Shown in pieces: positions 6,898 to 14,099 of a DNA stretch of 14,099 nucleotides. This DNA comes from an uncultured Bacillota bacterium. Its GTDB lineage: Bacteria > Bacillota_I > Bacilli_A > Izemoplasmatales > UBA1188. Numbering within the stretch: the stretch's first letter is position 1; every line of letters starts with the position of its first letter. A program made the translations under genes and the position numbers. Location: positions 1 to 14,099 of the forward strand of contig CALCVH010000086.1 of NCBI GenBank assembly GCA_937907585.1. Reading direction: 5' to 3'. The notes under the pieces were generated by a model, which was given only the letters and a program-made list of their open reading frames with translations, did not search any database and had not been told where the DNA came from.

Positions 6898-7665
6898 CTA
6901 CTTATTTTTATTTCTTATTGTTGATACTAAGTTCTTAATTATATCTATATTCATATAAAGAGTATCTTCAGTGATATTCTTCTTCTTTAATTCTTCTATG
7001 ATAACAGGTTTTGATTCTTTAGGGATAATGATAGTTTCAACTACTGAACTAAAATCTATATTTGAATTCTTACATATTTCTTCAAAACAAGATTCATCAT
7101 TTCCCCATAAAAGGAATAGTCCTTTCTGCATATATAACCTATCAAACTGTTGAGTCGCATCAACAAATATAGGCATATCTAATTGTTCATTCGCTACATT
7201 TGATGTTTCTTTATCGATGTAGCGCTGAAGCCATTCATATAATAGTTTATTGTTTCTTGTGACTTGGCTAGATTGTCTATTCTGTTCTTTAAGTAATCTT
7301 TCATATTTACTCTTATTGAAAATGAATACTTTTCCATCATAATCTACATGATTAGGGTGTCTATCAGTGCACGCAAAGAATAAGGCTACATCATATGAAT
7401 AAGAAAAATCTAACATTCTTGTAGGAAGATGAAAATGTTGCGCAATTTCTACACAGGTTAATTCATCAAATCCAAATATCTTTTTTAGTTCATCAACGAA
7501 TTCAAACATTTGAGTGTCTGCTTCATTGATGTGTTCACCTCTTAGTCCTGATGGGATTAAAACGTATTTAGAGAATGCTTGACCACGAAACACATATTGA
7601 TCTCCTCTTCCATCAAGCGCGTTCATATACTCAGAATAATTATTAGCGATTTTTGATTGTTTCAT
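6898..7665 (-). CDS. FRG-domain protein
   Basis: A cytoplasmic 255-residue protein of the FRG family, named for its Phe-Arg-Gly motif. YVFRGQ at 24-29 is followed by YVLIPSGLRG (34-43), the hallmark EIAQHFHLPTRMLDFS (73-88) and VALFFAC (93-99), and YMQKGLFLLWG (178-188). These are the diagnostic blocks of the family, whose biochemical activity is poorly defined; members occur near phage-defence and toxin genes, but no such partner is visible here. It starts one base after the lipid-kinase stop, with no clear Shine-Dalgarno sequence (upstream AATAGAATAAT), so translation is probably coupled. Its stop overlaps the RBS of the MalF-type permease. Its role in a sugar-transport operon is unknown to me. 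Confidence 0.85.
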   Translation of the reverse strand: MKQSKIANNYSEYMNALDGRGDQYVFRGQAFSKYVLIPSGLRGEHINEADTQMFEFVDELKKIFGFDELTCVEIAQHFHLPTRMLDFSYSYDVALFFACTDRHPNHVDYDGKVFIFNKSKYERLLKEQNRQSSQVTRNNKLLYEWLQRYIDKETSNVANEQLDMPIFVDATQQFDRLYMQKGLFLLWGNDESCFEEICKNSNIDFSSVVETIIIPKESKPVIIEELKKKNITEDTLYMNIDIIKNLVSTIRNKNK

Positions 7666-7666
7666 A

Positions 7667-8509
7667 TTATTCTATTTTAACCTCATATTTTGTTACGTTA
7701 AGAACTGTTTCACCATCAATCTGTAAAGCTGTAGGAGTATCAAATTCTACTACTACATGTTTACAAGTTTTATAAGTATAAATCTTATTATATTTAACGT
7801 GAGTACCTTTAAATATCTTAAGGAATAAAGATAAAATTCTTAATCTAGATGCGTCATGAACAATTGCGAATGTTACAGTTTTGTCTTTATTAAACCTATC
7901 CTGCATCGGAGTGATCATCATTCCTCCACCATAGAATTTTCCTTTCATTGTAGGCGCCAGCAACACTTTTTTATATGTTGATTCAACACCATCAACTATT
8001 ACTTTAGCGTTAGGAAATTTATATTTTCCAAGTAGACCTCCTAGCGCAATAGTTGTATAATTAACTTTTTTATTCTTTCTAGTTAATTCATCCGCTACTT
8101 CGCAAGCGTATCCATCAATTCCATAACCTATTCCATTTATGAATCTTCTTTTTAATCCGTTAACGTAGACTATAGGTAAATCTTTGATACAATCATTTAG
8201 ATAAACGATATTTTTATCCGCATATTCTTTCATATCGTTCACAAAATCATTTCCTGTTCCTGCGGCGTAAAAATAACATGCACAAGGTAGAGTCAATCCA
8301 TCTACATAATTTATGAAATGATTTAAAGTTCCATCTCCTCCAACTAAATAAACTTTATCATCTGATTTAATTTTATTAAAAAGTTCATCATAGTTTAATC
8401 CTATACAATCAAGAAAAGTTGAATCGATAGGGAATTCATTTTTTAATCCTTCCATAAATTTGGAATCTTTTATGTATTTTGATTTAGTGTTATAAATTAC
8501 GTATATCAT
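7667..8509 (-). CDS. diacylglycerol kinase-family lipid kinase (DgkB/YegS-like)
   Basis: This family transfers phosphate from ATP to a lipid such as diacylglycerol at the inner membrane surface, recycling it to phosphatidic acid. The 280-residue sequence carries the signature glycine-rich GGDGTLNHF (57-65), GTGNDF (84-89), the GIGYGIDG turn (126-133), FYGGGMMITP (192-201) and QIDGE near the C-terminus (263-267). Length fits a stand-alone catalytic domain with its C-terminal beta domain. AGGAG lies 4 bases before the ATG. Substrate (diacylglycerol, another lipid alcohol or an unrelated acceptor) cannot be settled from sequence. It sits between the enolase-like gene and the FRG gene, with short gaps on both sides. 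Confidence 0.88.
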   Translation of the reverse strand: MIYVIYNTKSKYIKDSKFMEGLKNEFPIDSTFLDCIGLNYDELFNKIKSDDKVYLVGGDGTLNHFINYVDGLTLPCACYFYAAGTGNDFVNDMKEYADKNIVYLNDCIKDLPIVYVNGLKRRFINGIGYGIDGYACEVADELTRKNKKVNYTTIALGGLLGKYKFPNAKVIVDGVESTYKKVLLAPTMKGKFYGGGMMITPMQDRFNKDKTVTFAIVHDASRLRILSLFLKIFKGTHVKYNKIYTYKTCKHVVVEFDTPTALQIDGETVLNVTKYEVKIE

Positions 8510-8527
8510 GACGCTCCTAAAAAAGTA

Positions 8528-9742
8528 CTATTTATATTTTTTGCCTGAATAAGTGTTTATAGAATTTAGGTCTGATTCTATTCTTAATAATTCATTATAT
8601 TTAGATATTGATTCATTATGTTCTAAAGAACCAAAATCAATTAAATTCGCATTTAATCCAACTGATAAATCGGATAGTAAAGTCGATTCGATTTCACCAA
8701 GTGATGATTCAATTATCAATATAAAGCCAAAGCTATTAAGGGCTTTATATGTTTCAATAAAATCTGTCAAAGTAGCGAATTTAGATAATTTGAGGATATA
8801 GGTATTAGTGTATCTATCTTTAGATAGTTTTTCTATTTTCTTTAAGTCATAATATGGATTAATATCTATAGGTAATAATGTTTTAGATCCAATTCTTTTA
8901 TATAGTTTTTTATAGTCTTCAGTTATAGAATCTATAAATACATTCTTTATTAAACCGATATTATTTTGTTTTACTAATTTATCGATATAATCAATATATT
9001 GGATATTAGTTAGTTCTTTACCATCAATTTTATATGTTTTTGTTTCATTATTATAATAATTAGATGGGTTTAATTCTAAGTAGATTGTAAAATCTGATTG
9101 ATTAAAACCTGTTATTGATATAGCGGAATTAATTCTATCAAATAGTTCTTTAGTAGAATTAAATTTTAAAGAATTAGAGTCTCTATTAGTCATTAAAGCA
9201 TTAACACTATAGATATTATATCTAATTTTAGATACAGCTTTTAACGCATCTTTAAATGTGTCAAAATTAAGTGGAACAATTGATACTTTCTTTATTAAAT
9301 CGATTGGGTCAATCATTAAATCAAATATAGTTGTAGGAATCTTATTAGATTTCATTCCCCCATAATATCTATATAGATTGAGTTTAGAATATGATGATGC
9401 GGCAATAGAGGACGCAAGTGATACAGCCATCATCGAATTAATTCCAAGTTTAGATTTATTTAGTGATGGATCAATCTTATTCATTTTTGAATCAATCTTT
9501 AGTTGATCTCTTACATCTTCACCAATTAAGGCTTTAGATATCATCTTGTTGATAGATTCAATCGCTTTTGTTACACCTAAAGAATCTTTATCTCTAAATT
9601 CCATTAGATTCTTCACATCATATTCTGAAGGAACTTGAACTCTAGAAAAGATATTTGATTCAGTAAAAAGTTCCACTTCTACTGTTGGAATTCCTCTTGA
9701 ATCTAATACTTCTCTTGCGTATATTTCTGTGATATAAGGCAT
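8528..9742 (-). CDS. enolase-like protein lacking most catalytic residues
   Basis: Clear enolase homology at both ends: REVLDSRGIPTVEVEL (10-25), GVTKAIESIN, ALIGEDVRDQ and KSKLGINSMMAVSLA (56-110), then KYNELLRIES (381-390). By alignment from memory to E. coli enolase, most active-site elements are gone. The SGAST lid loop is PSEYDVKN (38-45). The GGEHADN and QEF region is missing after IPTTIFDLM. The GDEGG loop became TNRDSN (185-190). The metal-binding AMD became YLE (221-223), IED became IDS (270-272), SHRSGE became ESSLGE (345-350), and the final KTGS lysine is replaced (DFGS, 369-372). Only a possible Asp (293, PID) and Lys318 (YILKLS) remain. At 404 residues it is about 25 shorter than normal. 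The frame is intact and has a strong RBS (AAGGAGG), so it looks like an expressed pseudoenzyme, not a decaying gene. The start overlaps the upstream stop (TAATG). Confidence 0.85.
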   Translation of the reverse strand: MPYITEIYAREVLDSRGIPTVEVELFTESNIFSRVQVPSEYDVKNLMEFRDKDSLGVTKAIESINKMISKALIGEDVRDQLKIDSKMNKIDPSLNKSKLGINSMMAVSLASSIAASSYSKLNLYRYYGGMKSNKIPTTIFDLMIDPIDLIKKVSIVPLNFDTFKDALKAVSKIRYNIYSVNALMTNRDSNSLKFNSTKELFDRINSAISITGFNQSDFTIYLELNPSNYYNNETKTYKIDGKELTNIQYIDYIDKLVKQNNIGLIKNVFIDSITEDYKKLYKRIGSKTLLPIDINPYYDLKKIEKLSKDRYTNTYILKLSKFATLTDFIETYKALNSFGFILIIESSLGEIESTLLSDLSVGLNANLIDFGSLEHNESISKYNELLRIESDLNSINTYSGKKYK

Positions 9743-10227
9743 TATTCCCTCCTTGTCACTTTATAACTTTGAGATATTCCTACTATCATTATTAGTATTT
9801 CGATTATCAGTAGTAGAATATTGATTAATGGTTCAAATATACCATCAACAGATAAGCTAAAATTAGTAAAATATCCAAGTATTTCATTAATAAAATAAAT
9901 AGGTATTGATAATATAACGTCTTTAATAGGGAATCCTAAAGTTAATAATAATATAAAATAGAATACAAATTGGCTTAGTATATACATAAGTCCAGTTAGA
10001 ATAGGTAAATAGATAGATACAAAATTACCTCTTACATCTACATTTCTAATTATCTGTCTAGTTATATATACAGATATTAGATAGTAGACAATTACAGATA
10101 GGAAATCAAATCCTACAAATCTTCTAAGAAAATAACTAACTCCACCTATGATAACTGCGCCTAATAGATATAATAATAAGCCCATAAATATAACATATAA
10201 ATAATCTCTTATTCTACTTCTCATCAT
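9742..10227 (-). CDS. small multi-pass membrane protein, unknown function
   Basis: I do not recognise this 161-residue protein. It is strongly hydrophobic with about four to five helices (roughly 9-33, 41-55, 71-97, 103-118, 131-152), a positive N-terminus (MMRSRIRD) and a basic C-terminus (YKVTRRE). No cysteine clusters or catalytic motifs are visible. It begins 14 bases inside the end of the ECF S-component gene and its stop shares a base with the enolase-like start, so it is translationally coupled on both sides. It could be an accessory membrane protein, but the sequence gives no firm link. The start could be either of the two leading methionines; AGG lies 5 bases before the first. Confidence 0.75.
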   Translation of the reverse strand: MMRSRIRDYLYVIFMGLLLYLLGAVIIGGVSYFLRRFVGFDFLSVIVYYLISVYITRQIIRNVDVRGNFVSIYLPILTGLMYILSQFVFYFILLLTLGFPIKDVILSIPIYFINEILGYFTNFSLSVDGIFEPLINILLLIIEILIMIVGISQSYKVTRRE

Positions 10228-10945
10228 AATGACCTGCTTTATATATTTTTGTGAGGCTTTTAAGTATTAATAGAACGATCATAGAATAAACTATCGTTAG
10301 GAATGGGACACTAATTAATCTCATCGACCATAAAGATATATAATTAGTTCCATAAAGAATATGGACCCATAAAGGTGTTAATAATAGTGATACAACAATC
10401 TGGTAAATTTGGAAACCTAGATTGACTGCGTTTACATCTTCGTTTTTAGGTAGGACAAGCGAATACATTATAAACATTAAATTAAACGCTATTCCTAAAG
10501 AAGATATAATTAACGCAACATTGTTTAAATCATATTTAGATTCTAGTCCAAATTTATTAAAGAAATATATGAATACAGGAATAGTAATTATAGTTAATAA
10601 TGATTCAATTACTAGAATAATTATTCTTCCTTTTTTAGTTGATAACTGATTTTTAAAATGTAAAACTAGGCCTAATATCAATCCAGAGAGTAATGCGTTT
10701 AGTGTGAATCCAATATTAAATGGACTTGATGTTCCTCCAAGTAACCAGCCTAAAACATCTATTATTACAGCGCTTATTGTAGAGTATATGAATCCACAAT
10801 AATAAGCAATAAAGAATATAGGTATTACACCTAAAGATATAGTGAATATAGTATTTGAAGGCGGAATCCTAATAGATACAAATTCATTTAGCACAATAGA
10901 CATAGCGGATAGGATTGCGGCCAAAATAAGTTTTCTTAATTTCAT
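10214..10945 (-). CDS. folT: ECF transporter S component, folate family
   Basis: S components are the substrate-binding membrane subunits of energy-coupling factor vitamin importers; they share an EcfA/A'/T module usually encoded elsewhere. The 243-residue protein shows the family pattern: RIPPSNTIFTISLGVIPIFF (26-45), FIYSTISAVIIDVLGWLLGG (52-71) and PFNIGFTLNALLSGLILG (75-92), which resembles folate-type FolT, with about six helices. Other vitamin S components share parts of this, so folate is likely rather than certain. I chose ATG at 10943-10945, overlapping the UDG stop as ATGA, because GGAG lies about 9 bases upstream; the frame opens with a TTG five codons earlier with no RBS. The middle (100-200) is less conserved. 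Confidence 0.85.
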   Translation of the reverse strand: MKLRKLILAAILSAMSIVLNEFVSIRIPPSNTIFTISLGVIPIFFIAYYCGFIYSTISAVIIDVLGWLLGGTSSPFNIGFTLNALLSGLILGLVLHFKNQLSTKKGRIIILVIESLLTIITIPVFIYFFNKFGLESKYDLNNVALIISSLGIAFNLMFIMYSLVLPKNEDVNAVNLGFQIYQIVVSLLLTPLWVHILYGTNYISLWSMRLISVPFLTIVYSMIVLLILKSLTKIYKAGHYDEK

Positions 10946-11616
10946 TTGAGCACACTCCAATCAATTGGTTCTATTTCATTATTCATTAAAAATTTATTCG
11001 CTTTAGAAAAAGGTTTTGAGCCAAAGAAACCGTTATAAGCTGATAATGGAGATGGATGAACAGTCTCTATTATAAAGTGCTTCGGGTTAGTTATTAATGC
11101 CTTTTTCTTTCTAGCGTTTGAACCAAACAATATAAATACTACTGGTTCATTTTTGTTGTTTATTATTTTTATTACTTCATCAGTAAATATTTCCCAACCT
11201 TTATTATAATGGCTTAAAGGCTGATTCTTTAAGACAGTTAAGGTAGTATTAAGAAGAAATACTCCTTCTTTTGCGATAGGTGTTAGATCACCTGTATTAG
11301 GTATATCAATCCCTATATCATCATGAAGTTCTTTATAGATATTAACTAGTGATGGAGGAATCTTTATACCTTTGGGCACACTAAAAGATAGCCCCATTGC
11401 TTCAAATTCATTATGATATGGATCTTGGCCTAAAATAACCACCTTAATATTTTTATAATCTGTATATTTAAATGCGTTAAATATATCATCCATTTTTGGG
11501 TAGACTATTTTAGTTTTATATTCATTATCAATAAATTCTTCTAATGATTTAAAGTAAGGCTTATTAAATTCAGTTTTTAGAAGTTCATCCCATGAATTAT
11601 TGATTGTTTTATTCAT
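10942..11616 (-). CDS. ung: uracil-DNA glycosylase, family 1
   Basis: This enzyme removes uracil from DNA, starting base-excision repair of deaminated cytosine or misincorporated dUMP. The 224-residue product has the family 1 hallmarks: GQDPYH at 63-68 (catalytic Asp65), AMGLSFSVP (73-81), GVFLLNTTLTV (118-128) with the uracil-recognition Asn, FILFGSNARKK (161-171), and HPSPLSA at 187-193 (catalytic His187). Length is typical. The ATG lies 8 bases inside the end of the Cys-rich small gene and has only a weak RBS, so it is probably translated by coupling; its own stop overlaps the FolT start. Confidence 0.97.
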   Translation of the reverse strand: MNKTINNSWDELLKTEFNKPYFKSLEEFIDNEYKTKIVYPKMDDIFNAFKYTDYKNIKVVILGQDPYHNEFEAMGLSFSVPKGIKIPPSLVNIYKELHDDIGIDIPNTGDLTPIAKEGVFLLNTTLTVLKNQPLSHYNKGWEIFTDEVIKIINNKNEPVVFILFGSNARKKKALITNPKHFIIETVHPSPLSAYNGFFGSKPFSKANKFLMNNEIEPIDWSVLK

Positions 11617-11803
11617 TGTCTTTAGTCTTATTAGTATTATGGATACAGCTTATTGAACAAGTTGAACAATTACCATCTGTATCCTCACATCCTTCTGGTT
11701 TTTTAGTCTTTAAGTTAATTATAGTAACTAAAAAGAATACAATAACTACCGCAATGATAATCAATACTTTAGTCATGGTGCTGACTAAAAATAGATTAAG
11801 CAT
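11609..11803 (-). CDS. small Cys-rich single-pass membrane protein
   Basis: A 64-residue protein with one membrane helix (about 11-31) and a short polar tail carrying four cysteines at 39, 46, 49 and 53 (GCEDTDGNCSTCSISC), ending KTKDNE. This layout resembles the FeoB-associated Cys-rich small membrane proteins, but no feoB is nearby, so that name is only a similarity. The cysteines could bind a metal or iron-sulphur cluster or form disulphides. The first ATG is supported by AAAGGA 5 bases upstream; an internal Met10 has none. It overlaps pgm upstream (8 bases) and ung downstream (8 bases), so it is a real, coupled gene. Confidence 0.75.
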   Translation of the reverse strand: MLNLFLVSTMTKVLIIIAVVIVFFLVTIINLKTKKPEGCEDTDGNCSTCSISCIHNTNKTKDNE

Positions 11804-13511
11804 TAGTGTCCTTTACCACATTAACAATATTTAATACATCTTCTTTTATTTTATTTATTAAAGATTTTGTCTCTTCTAAAGTTGTGCCTTTAGATGAGAA
11901 ATAAATCTTAAGTTTTGGTTCTGTCCCACTAGGGCGAAGCACTACCCATTGGTTATTATCTAGAATAAATTTCACGACGTCACTAACTGGAAGTGTTAAT
12001 TTTTGAACCGTTTTCTTTTGAACTTGAGTTCTCTTTCTAGATAGATAATCTTCTTTAATTAATACATCTACTCCACCAAGTTTACTTATATGAGCTGTTC
12101 TAAAGTAGTTAGTGATTTTAGACATAGTGTCTTTACCATTAACGCCTTCAAACATAATTGATATAGTTTCTTCGATGAAATACCCATATTTTTTATAGAT
12201 ATCTTCAAGCACATCTACTAATGTTTTATTATCATTAACTAGATAATAGTTAGCCATTTCAGTAATTAACAATAATGATTGGATTGAGTCCTTATCTCTA
12301 GCGTATGTTTTAATTAAATATCCATATGATTCTTCAAAACCAAATAAGTATTCATAATCAGTCTTTTCAAGTAGATTTACTTGTTCACCAATGAACTTAA
12401 AACCAGTTAAAGTTGAGAATGTATTATATCCATAGCTCCTAGCGATTTCGCTACCTAGTTCACTAGTCACAATTGTGTTAAATACTTTGCCTTTCTTTGG
12501 TAAAGTACCCAGTTCTTTTCTTCTTGAAAGGATGTAGTTAATTAGTAAAGCACCAGTTTGGTTACCAGTTAAATAGTGGTATTCACCATTATGTTTAACT
12601 CCTATTCCAACTCTATCTGCGTCTGGGTCAGTTGCGATCAAGAGGTCTGCGTCTATCTTTTTACCATAGATTGTTGCGAGCTTAAACGCATTTGGGTCTT
12701 CTGGATTTGGAAGAGTGACTGTTTTAAAATATGGATCATGTTCCATCTGTTCTTTAACGAATGTCGCATCATAACCACATTCCGCTAATATCCTTTTAGC
12801 GGTTTCAGCTCCAGTTCCATGTAGTGGACTATATACTAATTTAATCTTATGTGGAGTATCGAGAGATAATTGAACAGTTTTTGCGGCTTCTATAAACGCA
12901 TCATCAGTGTCCTTATCAAGTATTTTATATAATCCCATAAGTTTCATTTTATCGATATCTAGATATGGGATACTAAAAATATCATCAACCTTTTCTATTT
13001 CTATAGTGACTAATTTAGCTAAATCAGGAGTATATTGACATCCTGTTTCATCATATATCTTATATCCATTATATTTAGATGGATTATGAGATGCGGTAAT
13101 CATAATACCCGCAATACAGTTTAAGTATCTAACACTAAAAGATAATTCTGGAGTAGTTCTTAATGAATCAAACATATAAGTTTTAATTCCGAACGCAGAT
13201 AAAACTTTACATGATTCAACCGCAAATTCTCTAGAATTTAATCTATTATCATGAGATACAACAACACCTCTAGATATTTCATCTTTATATTTAGATACTA
13301 AGTATTTACCAAAGCCATAGTTAGCTTTTCTTAAAGTGTAGATGTTCATTCTATTAGATCCAACACCCATCACTCCTCTAATACCACCAGTTCCAAACTC
13401 TAGATCGCCATTAAATGCGTCAAGAAGTTCATCACCTTTTAATTTATCAAGTTCTTTTTTTAATTCAGGATCCTTTAAAGCCTGATTCTTCCATAATTCT
13501 AAATTAGTCAT
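11796..13511 (-). CDS. pgm: alpha-D-phosphohexomutase (phosphoglucomutase/phosphomannomutase)
   Basis: Interconverts glucose-1- and glucose-6-phosphate (and possibly the mannose forms), linking glycolysis with cell-envelope precursor synthesis. At 571 residues it matches the long Firmicute PgcA type. Domain landmarks are in order: LEFGTGGIRGVMG (37-49), catalytic TASHNPSKYNGYK with Ser141, metal-binding DPDADRVGI (295-303), sugar-binding GFEESYGYL (391-399), and phosphate-binding RPSGTEPKLKIY (526-537). All key residues are present. GGAG lies 5 bases before the ATG. Phosphoglucomutase, phosphomannomutase or both cannot be told from sequence. It is the second gene of the run, followed by the Cys-rich small gene with an 8-base overlap. 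Confidence 0.96.
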   Translation of the reverse strand: MTNLELWKNQALKDPELKKELDKLKGDELLDAFNGDLEFGTGGIRGVMGVGSNRMNIYTLRKANYGFGKYLVSKYKDEISRGVVVSHDNRLNSREFAVESCKVLSAFGIKTYMFDSLRTTPELSFSVRYLNCIAGIMITASHNPSKYNGYKIYDETGCQYTPDLAKLVTIEIEKVDDIFSIPYLDIDKMKLMGLYKILDKDTDDAFIEAAKTVQLSLDTPHKIKLVYSPLHGTGAETAKRILAECGYDATFVKEQMEHDPYFKTVTLPNPEDPNAFKLATIYGKKIDADLLIATDPDADRVGIGVKHNGEYHYLTGNQTGALLINYILSRRKELGTLPKKGKVFNTIVTSELGSEIARSYGYNTFSTLTGFKFIGEQVNLLEKTDYEYLFGFEESYGYLIKTYARDKDSIQSLLLITEMANYYLVNDNKTLVDVLEDIYKKYGYFIEETISIMFEGVNGKDTMSKITNYFRTAHISKLGGVDVLIKEDYLSRKRTQVQKKTVQKLTLPVSDVVKFILDNNQWVVLRPSGTEPKLKIYFSSKGTTLEETKSLINKIKEDVLNIVNVVKDTNA

Positions 13512-13521
13512 ACTTTCTCCA

Positions 13522-14099
13522 TTATTTTAAATATTTTATAATCAACATTACTATAGTTACTACTACAATTATCAACAACATAAATAAAGTGTGTTTTAAA
13601 GAACCTTTAAGCGCATCTTTTAGCCCTCCAAATGTTATTGATTTTTTATTTAACCATAAACTGATTTTTCCTTTATTAGATAGATCTATTTCTTCACTAT
13701 CTTTATCTAATGTAAGTATATCAGTTACATAATATTTTGAATTATTTAATTCTACCTTAACTGATGACTCCATTAGTTTTAGTATTTCATCATTAGTTTT
13801 ATTTCTTAAATCTGTATCTTTAAATTTAAAATCTTCTAAAGGTACATCATAATCCATAAATGTGACTTTTAAACCAAATTGTTTAGTAGACTTAGTTAGA
13901 TAATCATTTGCGTTAGTTGTGATTATCGCTCTTTCTAAAACACATCTTTTTTCTTCTAATTTGATATATAGTGGGTATTCACCATTAAATCCTGTTTCTT
14001 TTAGTTTTAAATCGATAACACCAGAAATATTATCTATTATATCCATCATAGTTTCTCTATAAAAATCAATATAAGGATTTAGATAATCAACTATATAAT
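13522..14099 (-). CDS. C-terminally membrane-anchored protein of unknown function (5' end beyond window)
   Basis: I do not recognise this protein. The visible part has a soluble, mixed alpha/beta-looking region and a C-terminal membrane helix (about 154-173 counting from the ATG at 14047-14049), ending IIKYLK, so the soluble part would face the cytoplasm or be tail-anchored. A start at 14049 would give 175 residues, but the frame stays open to the window edge, reading protein-like sequence (YLNPYIDFYRET just before MM). The RBS before that ATG is poor (AGAGAAACT), so I think the true start is upstream and this gene is partial. The stop lies about ten bases before the pgm ATG, so it is cotranscribed with pgm. 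Confidence 0.7.
   Translation of the reverse strand, partial: YIVDYLNPYIDFYRETMMDIIDNISGVIDLKLKETGFNGEYPLYIKLEEKRCVLERAIITTNANDYLTKSTKQFGLKVTFMDYDVPLEDFKFKDTDLRNKTNDEILKLMESSVKVELNNSKYYVTDILTLDKDSEEIDLSNKGKISLWLNKKSITFGGLKDALKGSLKHTLFMLLIIVVVTIVMLIIKYLK

Noticed and set aside
8528..9742. Calling the enolase-like gene a pseudogene
   Set aside because: The frame is intact over 404 codons with a strong RBS and tight coupling to both neighbours; loss is confined to catalytic positions.
10946..10960. TTG start for the ECF S component
   Set aside because: The ATG at 10945 has a correctly spaced GGAG and an ATGA overlap with the upstream stop.
692..14049. Mycoplasma-type code with UGA as tryptophan
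   Set aside because: UGA ends the uracil-DNA glycosylase and the MalG-type permease at the expected family lengths, and tryptophans are TGG.
1..14099. CRISPR array, insertion sequence or prophage
   Set aside because: No regularly spaced repeats, transposase, integrase or phage structural genes are present; the only repeats are the short cluster at 1657-1734 and the duplication inside the lipoprotein.

Overview
The window comes from an AT-rich, low-GC Gram-positive bacterium. Several features point to the Bacilli/Mollicutes-like lineages: lipobox lipoproteins, an ECF-type vitamin S component, MalF/MalG-type sugar permeases, and a secG-smpB-ssrA cluster. TGA serves as a stop codon (uracil-DNA glycosylase and one permease end in TGA), so this is not a Mycoplasma-code genome. 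An uncultured gut-type Bacilli relative of the Mollicutes is my best guess; this is inference. Every gene I can support lies on the minus strand, so transcription runs from high to low coordinates.

Right to centre (14099 down to 1900) is one almost gapless run of 13 genes. Neighbours overlap or are at most about 20 bases apart, ending at a hairpin terminator at 1822-1870. In transcription order: a membrane-anchored protein of unknown function (cut by the window edge), a phosphoglucomutase/phosphomannomutase, a 64-residue Cys-rich membrane protein, family 1 uracil-DNA glycosylase, a folate-type ECF S component, a 161-residue membrane protein, an enolase-like protein that has lost most of the enolase active site, a diacylglycerol-kinase-type lipid kinase, an FRG-domain protein, two sugar ABC permeases, a solute-binding lipoprotein with an extra C-terminal membrane helix, and a second lipoprotein built from a 219-residue tandem duplication. 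No ABC ATPase is present; a shared ATPase elsewhere is likely.

Left (1471 down to 306) is a translation/secretion quality cluster: secG with a clear promoter and terminator, then smpB, then the tmRNA gene ssrA beginning 9 bases after the smpB stop, with a strong terminator behind it. The usual Firmicutes neighbour rnr is absent. The tmRNA tag reads ANNNYAYAC, not the usual ...ALAA ending.

Two stretches lack genes. Positions 1-305 hold only short repeats and an 8-bp inverted repeat. Positions 1472-1899 hold the secG promoter, a three-copy 14-15 bp repeat cluster (1657-1734) that can form alternative hairpins, and the long operon's terminator. The points most worth checking are the catalytically stripped enolase paralogue, the odd tmRNA tag, the double-anchored binding protein with its duplicated partner lipoprotein, the repeat cluster, and a strong synonymous preference for CpG at pyrimidine-alanine codon junctions.
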